Below are positions 12,024 to 22,229 of a stretch of DNA of 64,000 bases, in pieces. The notes under the pieces are model-generated. The model saw nothing but the letters and a program-made list of their open reading frames with translations, did no database searches and was not told the DNA's origin. Numbering within the stretch: the first letter of the stretch is position 1; every line of letters starts with the position of its first letter. The position numbers and the translations under genes were made by a program. The DNA is from Macrostomum hystrix (taxonomy: Eukaryota; Platyhelminthes; Macrostomidae): contig CATNEN010000001.1 of NCBI GenBank assembly GCA_950097015.1, forward strand, positions 4,759,001 to 4,823,000, read 5' to 3'.

Positions 12024-13769
12024 ACAATATTATGACTTTGACTTGTGTTCATCAAAAATATGGCAACTATATTTTATCCATCTAGCTATAGCTAACTTTT
12101 ATTTGAAAAACTAAAAAAATGATAATAACTTGTTATAACATAACAGTACACATGTTTATTGTACATTTTTGCTAGTATTCATATGATAATAACAAAAAAG
12201 CAAAATCAACTGCTCAATCCTAACTACTATTTATTTTAGTCATCCTAAAAAAGTCTTGACCACTAACTTCATATCCATACTAGCTAAGCTAATGACTAAT
12301 CATTAATTTAATAAACTTTAGACAATGGCAAAAATAAGAATTTAGTGAGTAAGTTAGCAAATTAAAAATTTAAATGCTTATTTATTCTTAAAGAGAAATT
12401 TATTTACATTTTTCATAACCATAGCTGCATAGCATAGCTATAGGCCTGACTGATTTCTCAATCTATAGGCCTAGGCCTACTTGATAGCCATATACAAGGA
12501 TACATGGGCTCTAGATAGACCTAGAGGAAGGCAGGTCTATATTTTTATAGATGTCAAGTTAGAGCACTAAAAAATATAACAATTTACAAAGTAGGACCTA
12601 GGTAATTATTTTTTTAAAGCTACCACATCAAACCTTTTAATAGTGCACTTTCCTTATATTTGGAGCATGAACAATAATATATGAAGGCCTACTGACTGAC
12701 AGTGCTCTGTGACTGTGACATGTGACAAATGATATGTTTTTTTGTCTTTGCAGAACTCTCCACAGCTGGAGGCCGAATGAGTAAGCTGGTTATTTTGGGT
12801 TGATTCTTAAACGAAACAGATTATGTATCATATGTATGATGGAGATGACCTCAGCCAGCACAACTACAACTAGACCAACACTACACCTCCTACACCAAAG
12901 CAACGATATTTATCTAAAATTTAAAATTAAATCAGGAATAGAAACTACGCGTGCAAAATTTCAGCGTTTGATCGCCGTGTCGAAATTATTCATGTATCTT
13001 CATAATTTTTTGTTTTAAAAGTTACGCACTTATTCACAAAGCACGAGTATTTAAAAGCGAACCATTCTTAGAAACACATGAACTTTTCAGAAATCCAAAT
13101 GAATGCTGCATGCAAAGTGCAAAAATATTTCATTGATTACTGTATGCGTCGAATATATTGTATGCGATTGGATATATGATACATTAATGTACAATTTAGA
13201 CAATTAGGTCTAATTTGGTTTGTACATTAACCGGAGATATGCCACCATTACAAGAACAATTTTCATGCATAATTTAAAATACTAACCTTCGAAGTTGTGT
13301 TCATAAATATATAAGGCCACGGTGCAGAAATCTGCACATCTGTAAAACATACTGATGTACAACACCTGTAACTAGAGAATCGCGAGAATAATTGCTGCGT
13401 TAAATACAGATGAGATTTTTTGGTGCAATTTATGAAAATATACGTCCCACTTGAAGTCACAATTTTACTGACAAGGCAGGCAGTACTATACACACGCATG
13501 GACAGGGTACCTGCGCATGAAAAATGGAAGTTTTTACATGAAAAATGTCGATAGTTTGACGTATGAAAAGTATACATAAAAACGACTGTTGTAAATAATA
13601 CATCTTACGGATTAACAGTGAGTTTTTTAAGTTGGCACCCACTTACTGATTATTAAAGCAACGAATTTTAACAATTACAAGCGATTATAGAGCACGTGCA
13701 TACTGTGATACATCTACATGTATCAAAGTTTATCAACAGAGCAACGTTAAGCCGGGAAAAGCCAGAAAT

Positions 13770-14546
13770 CTATGCAGTGCTAGTTGCGATTAAGTTTCTT
13801 TCGAAAGATGAACTGAGCTCGATTGTGGCAACTCGCTTCTTCAGAAGGCGCTGACTGAGGGCATCCAGGTTGACTCGGATCAACACGTGCTGACGAAGAC
13901 AACCATTGTTATCACCAATCGCTGTCTCGTTTTCAGCGTACAGTAGCTGAGGATTGCTGGTCGAATTGCCGCTTGAGTAAGCCGATGTCAGTTGAATCTC
14001 TTCGCACACCTTGCTTATCTGGCGCGACATCAGAGGAAACGTCGCAGAATCGTTTAGCATTTTGGACAACACCGCCGGCAAAGCCGTAGTATTTCTAGCT
14101 GCTGATGTGCGCGTCACAAACAGCTGTTTGCCGTGTCGCATCATATAGTCAAAAGCAACCGACTGAGCGTCTGGATCGCATCGCAAATCGGTCAGCTCTT
14201 CAAGAAGGTACGCCATGATGTCGTTCAGGGCGTGCCGCCTTGGTGTGAGTGGCTGCAGCTCCGATACCGATCTCATCGAAATCTGCAGCTGGGAATAATT
14301 AGCGTGCTCGATCACGCCGGCAGTGGTGCACAGGTAGCAGACACGGTATTTCCAGCTAGCCAGGCTGCCCTGTGGAAGCCTGAGCACATCTTCAAGCGCA
14401 ACTTGCTCGTAGCTCGGCAGCGGAGGCGCGTATCGACACTGATGCTCGTTTTGCAGTCGAATTTCTTGCAAAAGACGCCGAAACAGACGAGGAGGCCTTG
14501 GTAAACTTCTGAGTTTAGAAGTCGGCTGTGTGACTCGCTTCTTCAT
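13770..14546 (-). CDS. Intronless hypothetical protein, 258 aa
   Basis: An uninterrupted reading frame from ATG at 14546 to the stop at 13770. I chose the ATG beginning MKKRVTQPTSK; an in-frame GTG lies 15 nt upstream but is unlikely in an animal gene. I do not recognise the family. The first 30 residues are basic and proline-rich (RSLPRPPRLFRRLLQE). There is a short CYLC motif near residue 75; no signal peptide or membrane span is evident. Codon use is balanced and GC is well above the flanking AT-rich DNA, and no repeats are present, which supports real coding. It is transcribed away from the DPY-30 gene, with about 0.9 kb between the two starts that may hold a shared promoter. It could be a single-copy gene or an old retrogene. 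Confidence 0.6.
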   Translation of the reverse strand: MKKRVTQPTSKLRSLPRPPRLFRRLLQEIRLQNEHQCRYAPPLPSYEQVALEDVLRLPQGSLASWKYRVCYLCTTAGVIEHANYSQLQISMRSVSELQPLTPRRHALNDIMAYLLEELTDLRCDPDAQSVAFDYMMRHGKQLFVTRTSAARNTTALPAVLSKMLNDSATFPLMSRQISKVCEEIQLTSAYSSGNSTSNPQLLYAENETAIGDNNGCLRQHVLIRVNLDALSQRLLKKRVATIELSSSFERNLIATSTA

Positions 14547-15461
14547 TCCTATAAGCGGCACTACTTGATGTCAAGGTAGTCTGGTAGTATTTTTCTAAAT
14601 TCATTTTCGACCTGTGCTATATTTATAGTTTAGTAAGACGGTACTAAAACGGTCGATGTTATAGTAAGTTATATTTTTAGATACTCGTTCATGATTCTTT
14701 CACAGAATATTACTTTGCTTTATCTTATTTAATTGTCTTATCTTTACATGTAGTACATGCATACACGCATGTTTTATGTAGCATTATGCACACCTGGTTC
14801 GTGTTTTAACTGTTGTTTTTCTACAATTGAGATAAAACTTGTCGTTGATTAAAGAGAATAGCGAAAGCTGCAATTATTTGAGTCGAGAAAACACTAGCTT
14901 TGTAACCGTCAGGTGCGCGCGTGGCCTTTTGACTCAAAGTAAGACGTCAAAACATTTGGTCTTCTTTCGGCTCTATTAATGCTGTTTTCGTCACTTTTAG
15001 TACCTTTTGAGAGAGTCTCAAAGAGCTCACGATTTCATTATCGAAATTCTCCAAGGTTATAGTGTCTGAGTGGCTTAGTTATAACTATTGACACTAATAA
15101 TCGGCCTTTACATAGCATCAAAGCGCAGAATTTATCCCTGTGATGCTAAGGATTGTTGCCTAGGTAAAATTCAGCCCCATAATTTTTCCTATCCTAGTTC
15201 TATAGGCTGCATGACCTGCGTGTTCTCATCTGCTGGGCTGCCTGAGTACATCGACTAGATTACCAGAAGGTAATTTCTCTTCCCAATATCAAAGTTTCTG
15301 CTCTGTCTCTATGCATTGTACAGTCCACAGTGAGTGCAATCAAATCTGCTCCTCCAAGAGTATTTTCTTCCCCAACGTTTCGTCCTCGTGTACGAAGCGC
15401 TTCTGTTGAGCAGCCCACAACCCCACCCAGTTGCTAGGAGCTGGTAGTTAGGGCCGCAAAA
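14547..15461. other. Divergent intergenic region
   Basis: It separates the starts of the minus-strand orphan gene and the plus-strand DPY-30/ankyrin gene. No gene is seen. It contains a candidate RFX X-box at 15155-15168 and no tandem arrays. Confidence 0.5.
15155..15168 (+). promoter_or_regulatory. Candidate RFX X-box upstream of DPY-30/ankyrin gene
   Basis: GTTGCCTAGGTAAA closely fits the RFX X-box palindrome (GTNRCC-NN-RGNAAC; only the last base differs). RFX factors drive ciliary genes across animals and the downstream gene looks axonemal. It lies 294 nt before the ATG. Short motifs occur by chance, so support is modest. Confidence 0.35.
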
Positions 15462-17131
15462 ATGCCTGTCCTGTCACATATTTTACAATTTAAGTGTCTA
15501 ATTCCATCGCGCAATAACCCTAAAGCCTCAGAAAACAACCAGAAGCCGCGAGTAGCTAATAAAGACGAGCAAGACGAGCAAAAAGCAATGTCCTCCGAAA
15601 TTGACATTAACTCAAGCCAGGTGACTCCGGCTAATGCCGATGTACACAACATGTTTCTACGAGTGGGCGGCAAGCCCAAGACCGCTTCTGTTGTCATCGA
15701 TGAGCAACAGAACCCCGACTCCGTGTACGCTCGAGCCACAGTCGGCAGCGCACTGGCACTTGCCATGTCGGAGGCGGCCGCTGGTCGTCCTGACGATCCA
15801 ATCGAGTTTATCGCCCAGCGTCTCTTTAACTATCAGCGCACGGTGGAGCATTGCCGCGAACGCGACCAAGAGGTTGAACAGCTTCGTCAGATGCGCATTC
15901 GCCAGCTGCAGGAGGAGGCCCGTCAGAAGGCCATCGCCGAGGAGCAACGGCTTCAGCGGGAGCGCGAAGAGCAGAGGCGTCGCGAGGAGCTGGAGCAGCT
16001 GAGGCAGTCAGTTCCTATGGAGGCTTTCATTTTGCCGGCGAAAAGAAGCGAGACACGAAACAAAACCGGCGCCACGCCGTTGCACACGGCCGTCAGATCG
16101 GGCTGCGATGCGGAGACTCTTCTAAAGATGCTTCACGAGGGGCATAATTTTTGCAACCGAGACGCGCAGGTGAGACAATTGCGTCATTTGCTCGTATTAG
16201 AGGTGAACTTTGAGAGTATAGGAAAGATAGGGTAAAAAAGAGAGAGAAAAAGTAGAAGGCTAGATTCCAAGAAAAATCTAGTAAGTCACCCAGAACAAAT
16301 AACAGATTTGTCTTCCCTGTCTCCACCATCGCCAAGGGCATGAACATTCGCGACGCGGCGCAAGCCAGCAAAAACGACGCCGTCGTCAAGGAGATCGACA
16401 GCCTAGTGATTCGCTGGATGCGCGAAGAGAAACTGGACCACCTGCGCTGGCTGCTGGCAAACGATTACGGCAGCACTTTTCCCAGCCTGAAGAAGGCCTT
16501 CGGACCGAAGCTGAAAGGCCTGCCAGAAGCTAGCAAGCGCATTGTGGACGCGGTGCCCCAATTCGAGGCGCGCTATCGAGAGCTGTGGAAACTCAGCGCG
16601 AAGGGCACGCGAGAACATCTCGAGCAGCACTGCGGCCAACTGCGGGAGCAGCAACACCTGGAGGATTTGTTCTCCCGCACCAGAGAGAATCTCTCAGCCC
16701 TGCACATTGCTCTGCTGTGCAAGAACCAGGAGGCGGCTCGCTATTTAGCCACGGAGCATCCGGATCTGATGCGAATGCCCGACCATTTCGGTCGCCTACC
16801 GTTGCACTACGCCCACGGAGCTGGTCAAAATTTTGTTGAAATCTTGCGCAACGCCGCGGGCAAGTCAAGCGAGGACGACTCGACTGTTCTGGATGCTTTC
16901 GGCTTCGCACCGAGCGTCTACGCCAAGCGATACGAACTTCTACCGGAGGCGCCGAACTACGGCAGCCCTGAACCACTTCCGGGTTCACGTGGTGGCGACG
17001 GCGACGAGGACGCCAACGGCGAGAGTGGCAATGGCGACGCCGAGGGCAGCGCCGAAGCTGACGGCGCCGAGGCTGGCGAATCAAAGGACGACAAATTGAC
17101 GCCCATCAATGAGGATGAAGGCGAAGATTAA
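15462..17131 (+). CDS. DPY-30 motif and ankyrin-repeat protein, probably ciliary
   Basis: Two exons, 15462-16169 and 16338-17131, joined in phase 0 by a 168-nt GT-AG intron; about 500 residues. The junction restores an ankyrin-type NRDAQ/GMNIRDAA sequence. A DPY-30/RII-like dimerisation motif is at about residues 91-125 (RPDDPIEFIAQRLFNYQ). Next comes a charged coiled coil (about 130-180), then ankyrin-like repeats (GATPLHTAVRSG; LSALHIALLCKNQEAARYLA; GRLPLHYAHGAG) and an acidic Gly/Asp/Glu-rich tail. DPY-30 motifs dock onto AKAP-like helices in radial spokes and in histone methyltransferase complexes; the ankyrin combination suggests an axonemal role (inference). An alternative start at 15588 (MSSEIDIN) would remove 42 residues; the first ATG has a good A at -3. 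Confidence 0.85.
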
Positions 17132-17240
17132 AGTTTTTTAACCATTAATTCGCAAATGGAACTACAAAAGTGTCTTTTTTAATCGCGTTTTATCCTATAT
17201 TATATTTAAACGAACTTAAACTTTACCAGTTCTGAATTTA

Positions 17241-17940
17241 CTAGCTATAACCCAACAGGAGTGGTTTACGCCTATAAAAAGTTTTGCGCTTAAAGATTTT
17301 TCCACGAATATTGTGTTCTTTTGCTACTTTGTGACGGTTTCTGGCGTGAGTAGCTGCAGCTACGATACTGACTAGTTGTTTAGTTGTGAGCTCGGGTGAC
17401 CCTGTCCGTGAGCTGAACGTCTTGCAAGGATACTTGCGGGATGTCCCGGCCGGCCGCAGTAGTCGCTGATTCAGCATGAGAGAAGGCCGCGTCAGTTCGC
17501 GCCCAGGTCTCGTGATGTCGTCGCCGACGTCTGGCACAGGTCCACCGAGGTAGACTGACGGCACTTTGGGAGTCACTGGGGCAACACCGTCCTTGAGTCA
17601 CTGAGTCTCAACAGGAAGGTCGTGCGGCACTTGAGTTCCTCGGTCTTCTTTGCATTGATAGTGAGGCCGTCAAGCAGCCGTTGGTCGTCCGCGTCAGTTT
17701 TCGGGGTGTCGCCCGCACGAAGAGAAAAGGCGCGAGTGTATCACCCTGCAGCACCCCGGAGGTTGTGCAGAACATGTCCGCCGGTCCGTCTAGTATTACA
17801 AACGCTAAGTTTCTCGATTGCCAAGATAGCAGAGATCAGGTACTGCGGCAGGGAGCGAGTCGATATAGCCTTGACGAAGCCAGAAAACGCAAAGATAAGG
17901 CCGCAAAGTACCGGGCCGCACAGGCGAAAATTCTTTAAAC
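17241..17940 (-). pseudogene. Degenerate non-LTR retrotransposon reverse transcriptase
   Basis: On the minus strand, pieces of one reverse transcriptase appear in order but in shifted frames. TTSGVLQGDTLAPFLF lies near 17715-17765. LDGLTINAKKTEEL lies near 17635-17675. A YLGG.VPDVGDDITR segment followed by SLMLNQRLLRPAG lies near 17430-17555, as in the connection region after the catalytic YADD of RTE/Jockey-like enzymes. The YADD box itself is deleted and there is no endonuclease. It is an old 5'-truncated copy and cannot encode a functional enzyme. Confidence 0.75.
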
Positions 17941-18704
17941 ATGAGCTTCGAAAAGCTTTGAAAACCTTCGCAGCGATGTAAGCCACATTCACCCTTCTTC
18001 CCGCACTGTACCCGCCTTCTTGTGAGCCAAATATATGTGAGCACGATTCCATATGACCCCCATATGTGCCCCCCGCTCAGAAAACGTCTTATCATGTGGG
18101 CCGCATTATTGGCGCCCCTTGTGACTCGCAGCACCTCGACGGGTCCATGCGTGCGAACTTTACGACGTTCTTGTTTCACCAAACTCTTTCATTAAACGGC
18201 ATTAAAACCATCTGGATGGTATCATAAACACGGGGGTGATAGTGAATTAATTAAAATTATCTTCGTTAGTTCTTAGCCTGATATGTATAAGATAGAAGTG
18301 ATTTCGTATTGCAAGCGATCTTCGATAACATACCTGTTGCTTCGGGAAGTGTGAAGAGTTTGCTAAAAAAAATATTGAACCAAAATAAAAAAGCACACTG
18401 GAAAAAATTCCTGAAGCACAATTCCATTTGGCTGAATCTACGAGTAAAAAAGTTGAGTAGATTCGACTCGCTGCCCCGAGTCATCCGGCTGAAATTTCAG
18501 TGTCCCCAACTGCCATGGATGTCGCGGTGTGGCAACTTGAAAAATCGTTATCAATGATTGACTGACAGCATGGTCATGAACAGAATCACTTGCAATGTGG
18601 AGACCGATGCAAAGTGAATTTCGATAGAACGAGTTTTTTCAGCACTGTCAGGATCGGTGACTCGCGAAACAAAGCTCGGGTAGGAATCGTTCGTTTGCTT
18701 TTGC

Positions 18705-18718
18705 GTTGCCAAGGAAAC
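18705..18718 (+). promoter_or_regulatory. Candidate RFX X-box upstream of glycine-rich gene 1
   Basis: GTTGCCAAGGAAAC matches the X-box half-site pattern GTNRCC-NN-RGNAAC. It sits in an imperfect hairpin whose arms read GGGTAGGAAT and ATTCCCCTACCC, 146 nt upstream of the ATG. It is conserved in gene 2 but not seen at gene 3. Confidence 0.35.
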
Positions 18719-18760
18719 TTATTCCCCTACCCGATAATCAGCAGGGGCTTGCTGCATTCT

Positions 18761-18788
18761 ATTGGACAGTGAAAATTGCATAAAATAT
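18761..18788 (+). promoter_or_regulatory. Probable core promoter of glycine-rich gene 1
   Basis: An inverted CCAAT box (ATTGG, 18761) is followed by a TATA-like GCATAAAATA (18778-18787), about 65-70 nt before the start codon. The same arrangement is upstream of gene 2 and, loosely, gene 3 (ATTGG then TTAAAATG). Confidence 0.4.
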
Positions 18789-18850
18789 TCCGAACAATCG
18801 CCAGGTCGCTCCCGCCAAGCCAGGACAGTGTAAATAAATAGTAGTTGAAA

Positions 18851-20314
18851 ATGAATTTCAAAGCAGTCTTTGTTGTGCTGTTAGTCCGCACAGTCGGTGA
18901 GTGTTGCAGTAGTTCTCAAATCTGTGCTCAATTTTTGTCTGCTCATGTTTAAGCCACTATTCTTACTCTGCATTTGTTTTTAGCGTCGGTTGCTGGCAAC
19001 TCGATCGGTTTAACAAGTCGCAAATACGAACTCGTTGCCAACGGTTCCATCCTGATTGACGGCTCGTTGAACTGCAGCCTGCTCAACGAATCCGGTATCC
19101 GCTCAGAGGGCGAGTGCCTGGCAAAGTGTGAGCAGAGAGGCTGCATTGTCGCGGTCGTGAATGAGCTCAGGCAAGTCTGCCACTTGGCGGTCATCAAGGA
19201 CATCCCTGCTGACCGTCAGAGGCCTGGGGACAGCAACTCGACGAATCTGCTGCTGACTGCCAATGGCACCACAAGGCTGTGGAAGACGGATTTCAAAATG
19301 CCTTCTATTCCTTCGGTGTTTCATGAGTTTCGAAGTGAGTGACAAATTATTCACAATCAAGGCTTATCTTGACAGAAATGCCAGAAAATCAAACTTTTTA
19401 CTCCAGACAGCAGCACTGGCAAGCTTGGAGTCGTCCGAAATTTAACCATCAATTTCACCGGCTGCTACCACATCCAGGCCTTCGGAGCCTCTGGGGGCTC
19501 TGTGCTCTCTGCAGTAGCAATCAGAGCAGGCAGGGGGGCATCAGCCGCTGGCAGCTTCCTTCTCTCCGCAGGCACCCGACTCGAAATTGTGGTTGGCCAG
19601 GCTGGCGAGCCTACCACGTGCAACTGCGGTACAGGCGGCGGCGGTGGCAGCTTCGTGTACGCCAGCAACGACAGTCCACGGTTGCTCCTGGCGGCCGGCG
19701 GAGGTGGCGGAATGGGCTCTACTCGCAGCGGTGAGTTCAGTATTTTGAGTAGGGGTTGAGTCACGTAGCGATAGCAGTCCAAGTCTACATTCACGATGTA
19801 CTAAGCCAATTTTGCTCTAGGCATGGATGGGAGCAGCGGTACCAACGGAACGGCCTCAAATACGTCAAATCCGCTCTTTATCGGCTGGGGCGGTAATGAT
19901 GGACAGCCGGGCCAGGTTGCGATCAACCAGAACTCAGATGCTCCAGTCCCCATCGGCGGCCCCGGAGCTGGTTGGAACGGCACCGGCATTCAGTCTAGTG
20001 AAACCTATTCTGGCCTAGCAGGGCTGAGCCGCAGCGGCGGATGGCTCGGGGGTGACAAACGCTTAGAATGCAGCACCGGCAACGGCGGCTTCGGTGGAGG
20101 CGGCGCCGGCGGAGGTAGCTGCGTCACTAGCAAATACGGCAGTGCCGGCGGTGGTGGAGGCTTCAGCGGCGGCGGCACAGGGTCTACCGTAGACAGTGGC
20201 GGAGGCGGCGGCGGCTCATTCTGCAGCGGGTTCGGTTGTGTCACCACCGCTGGCGCTAACCTTGAGTTACACGGCCGAGTGGTCCTAAATTCGACAGGAG
20301 CCGTGTGTGTGTGA
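18851..20314 (+). CDS. Secreted PAN-like + ALK-type glycine-rich protein, paralogue 1
   Basis: Four exons: 18851-18896, 18984-19334, 19407-19730 and 19821-20314 (stop TGA). Intron phases are 1,1,1. The protein is about 404 aa. Residues 1-16 form a signal peptide (MNFKAVFVVLLVRTVA). Exon 2 carries a PAN/apple-like cysteine pattern (NCSLL, GECLAKCEQRGC, CHLAV). Exons 3-4 form a glycine-rich domain like the extracellular GR domain of ALK/LTK receptors: a GGGGGSFVY.. strand, LLLAAGGGGG, GGFGGGGAGGG and GGGGGFSGGG, ending SFCSGFGC. No transmembrane or kinase segment follows, so it is predicted to be secreted. N-glycosylation sites (NGS, NCS, NFT, NST) are frequent. The role is unknown; matrix, mucus or a receptor ligand are possible. 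It has near-identical paralogue 2 and diverged paralogue 3 downstream on the same strand. Confidence 0.9.
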
Positions 20315-20433
20315 AGCTTAGCACTGTCAGTGCCCACAGTTAGAATTTGAGCTAGAAACTAACAAAGACTGCAAGAACGAGTTTTAGACCCCGGCGTACC
20401 CCCTTAATACCACTCCGCACAAGTACACACTGA

Positions 20434-20632
20434 CCCCTCATACTCCTTCTCAGCCCTAGACACTGACCCCTCATACCCCTTCTCAGCCCTAGACACTGAC
20501 CCCTCATACCCCTTCTCAGCCCTAGACACTGACCCCTCATACCCCTTCTCAGCCCTAGACACTGACCCCTCATACCCCTTCTCAGCCCTAGACACTGACC
20601 CCTCATACCCCTTCTCAGCCCTAGACACCCCC
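20434..20632. repeat. 33-bp tandem repeat downstream of glycine-rich gene 1
   Basis: About six copies of a 33-bp unit (core CTAGACACTGACCCCTCATA) start about 120 nt after the stop codon, likely in the 3' UTR. The matching place behind paralogue 2 (27450-27520) has essentially one degenerate copy. The expansion or contraction therefore happened after the duplication. Confidence 0.95.
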
Positions 20633-22229
20633 ACCGCTACACACCGAACCCTCATATACTCCTCCCCCTGCACACCAACAGTTGATGTAGGCCTAACATA
20701 TTTCTACAGACTAGATTAATTCAATAAAACATTTAAAGCCTAAATTTACAAGCTTTGATTTAAATCTGACACCAAATATTTTTCATTCAGCGAAAAGCGA
20801 ACTGACCTTATTATTTAGCATGACAATTACAAAAAAGTCACTGACTACTCTGACTGCGATTGACGTCTTCAATGACATCTTCAAGGACTTCAAAAGACGA
20901 CTACCAAATAACCAACAAAATTTTTTTTGTATAGGCTACCTATCTGATTGTCTTTGCAGAAAAGCCGCAGGCCGTGTGAGAAAGATAATTTTTATTATTT
21001 ACGCTCGTATAAGCAAACCAATGCATTACTGGCCGTAACATTTGTTAATGACGATGGCCAGCACCAGTACTTAACCTCCCCTACTAAACGCGATTATTGC
21101 AACGAAAAAATACTTATTATACGTTTAAATACAATCCAACTGAGGACAATGCACTGTCTTGCAAGTGTGTAAGTTATTGGAGGATCTTAAAGAATTTTCG
21201 TTTCACCATTTATGTGGAATGTACAAAGGCGTATTCTTAAACGGAGATTAGTTTTTTAACTTCATGTGACGATGGTTCGGATTCCATTGTTTCGAATTTG
21301 CACTGCACCTCGATTTGCACTGTGCATAGGGTTGTAATCCAGCAGCTTTTATGGAAAAATCTAACCTTCGGCCGTTAGATATCTCGACGGCCTGAAGGGC
21401 TGGTGACTTGGATCATTGTTTCAGAAGATGCGCAAAAAAGTTGGCCCGTGTTTTAGAGTTTCGTCTGCTTGCGTTGCTCCGTTCGGGTGCAGCAAATATG
21501 ATTGTTCGGGGGAGGAATTCTCCCTCGAAAAATGGACGCCAAAATGGCTCTGTAGTCCTATAATTAATTAAGAGATTTTTTACATATTGCACCTGCATGT
21601 TGGAGTGCTGGGCGTTTCTCTCTGCCTCCTCTATGCCATTTTGTGGGGTTCGCCTAAGAGGTCTCCGATCCACGCCTCAACACCATGTGCTGAGAAATCT
21701 CACATCCAGTTGTCTCGGATGATACGACCGAGACTAAGCAAAAGAGAACTACGCTCGTATTTTGAGATAAACAGTAAAACACAATACAAACGACAGAGAC
21801 CAAATGGGACATTCTTGCCAATGCTGCTAGCTGCTCTTTAATTTGCAATATTTTTTTTCCATTTCCCTTGATTGCATAATTTTCTAGACGCACAGCGCTG
21901 GGCGTGCAACAAATTATTTTTCAACTGTTCTTTCCACCTCGGACCAGGGACTACGAGTACTAAAACACTCGGGACGCGAAACGAGCAAAATAATGGTGAA
22001 AAAAGTTGGGGGCTGGTTTAAGTCTCTATGGGCGCCCAATTTTTCATGCATTAAATCCATTACGATCAGCTGAGCTGCTGAAAAGACTGAGGCCACAGTT
22101 CTATTATTTATTAAAATTATTAAAAGGTATAGAATGTTCTCTAAAAGGTTGTTAGTAATATTTACTAAATATGTTTTCTGTTGTCTTTGAGTAGTAAAAC
22201 ACGGCCGTACAGAGTACAATGACATACAT
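20633..22229. other. Non-coding flank, duplicated in part
   Basis: About 20775-21262 is alignable to 27523-28010, which marks the 3' limit of the segmental duplication. After that no gene is supported; 21480-21566 resembles the right end of the piggyBac-like MITE. Short open frames on both strands here are not called. Confidence 0.5.
21480..21566 (+). mobile_element. Fragment related to the 11.3-kb MITE (right end)
   Basis: It shares the block GG(A)GGAATTC..C, AAAATGG.CG.CAAAATGGCT and GTAGTCCTA.. before TTAA with 11790-11857. Only the terminal part is recognisable. Confidence 0.55.

Larger units (their letters stand above)
10330..13769. other. Repeat-bearing non-coding stretch upstream of TACC
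   Basis: No exon with domain similarity is visible on either strand. It contains a 149-bp direct repeat pair, a piggyBac-like MITE and AT-rich sequence. The missing 5' exon(s) and promoter of the minus-strand TACC gene should lie here or beyond. The sequence at 12755-12778 resembles an acceptor plus a short open frame but belongs to nothing recognisable. Confidence 0.4.
17132..18850. other. Spacer with retroelement remnant and promoter of glycine-rich gene 1
   Basis: Apart from the reverse-transcriptase remnant no coding sequence is supported. From about 18240 the sequence becomes alignable, with lower identity, to the region starting near 25207. From about 18673 to the gene it is nearly identical to 25692 onward. 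Confidence 0.5.

Noticed and set aside
12750-13018. Acceptor-like TTTTTGTCTTTGCAG followed by short open frames on plus
   Set aside because: No domain, no matching donor or partner exon; judged chance.
16593-17084. Arg-rich minus-strand frame opposite DPY-30/ankyrin exon 2
   Set aside because: Shadow of the GC-rich coding strand; composition typical of antisense reading.
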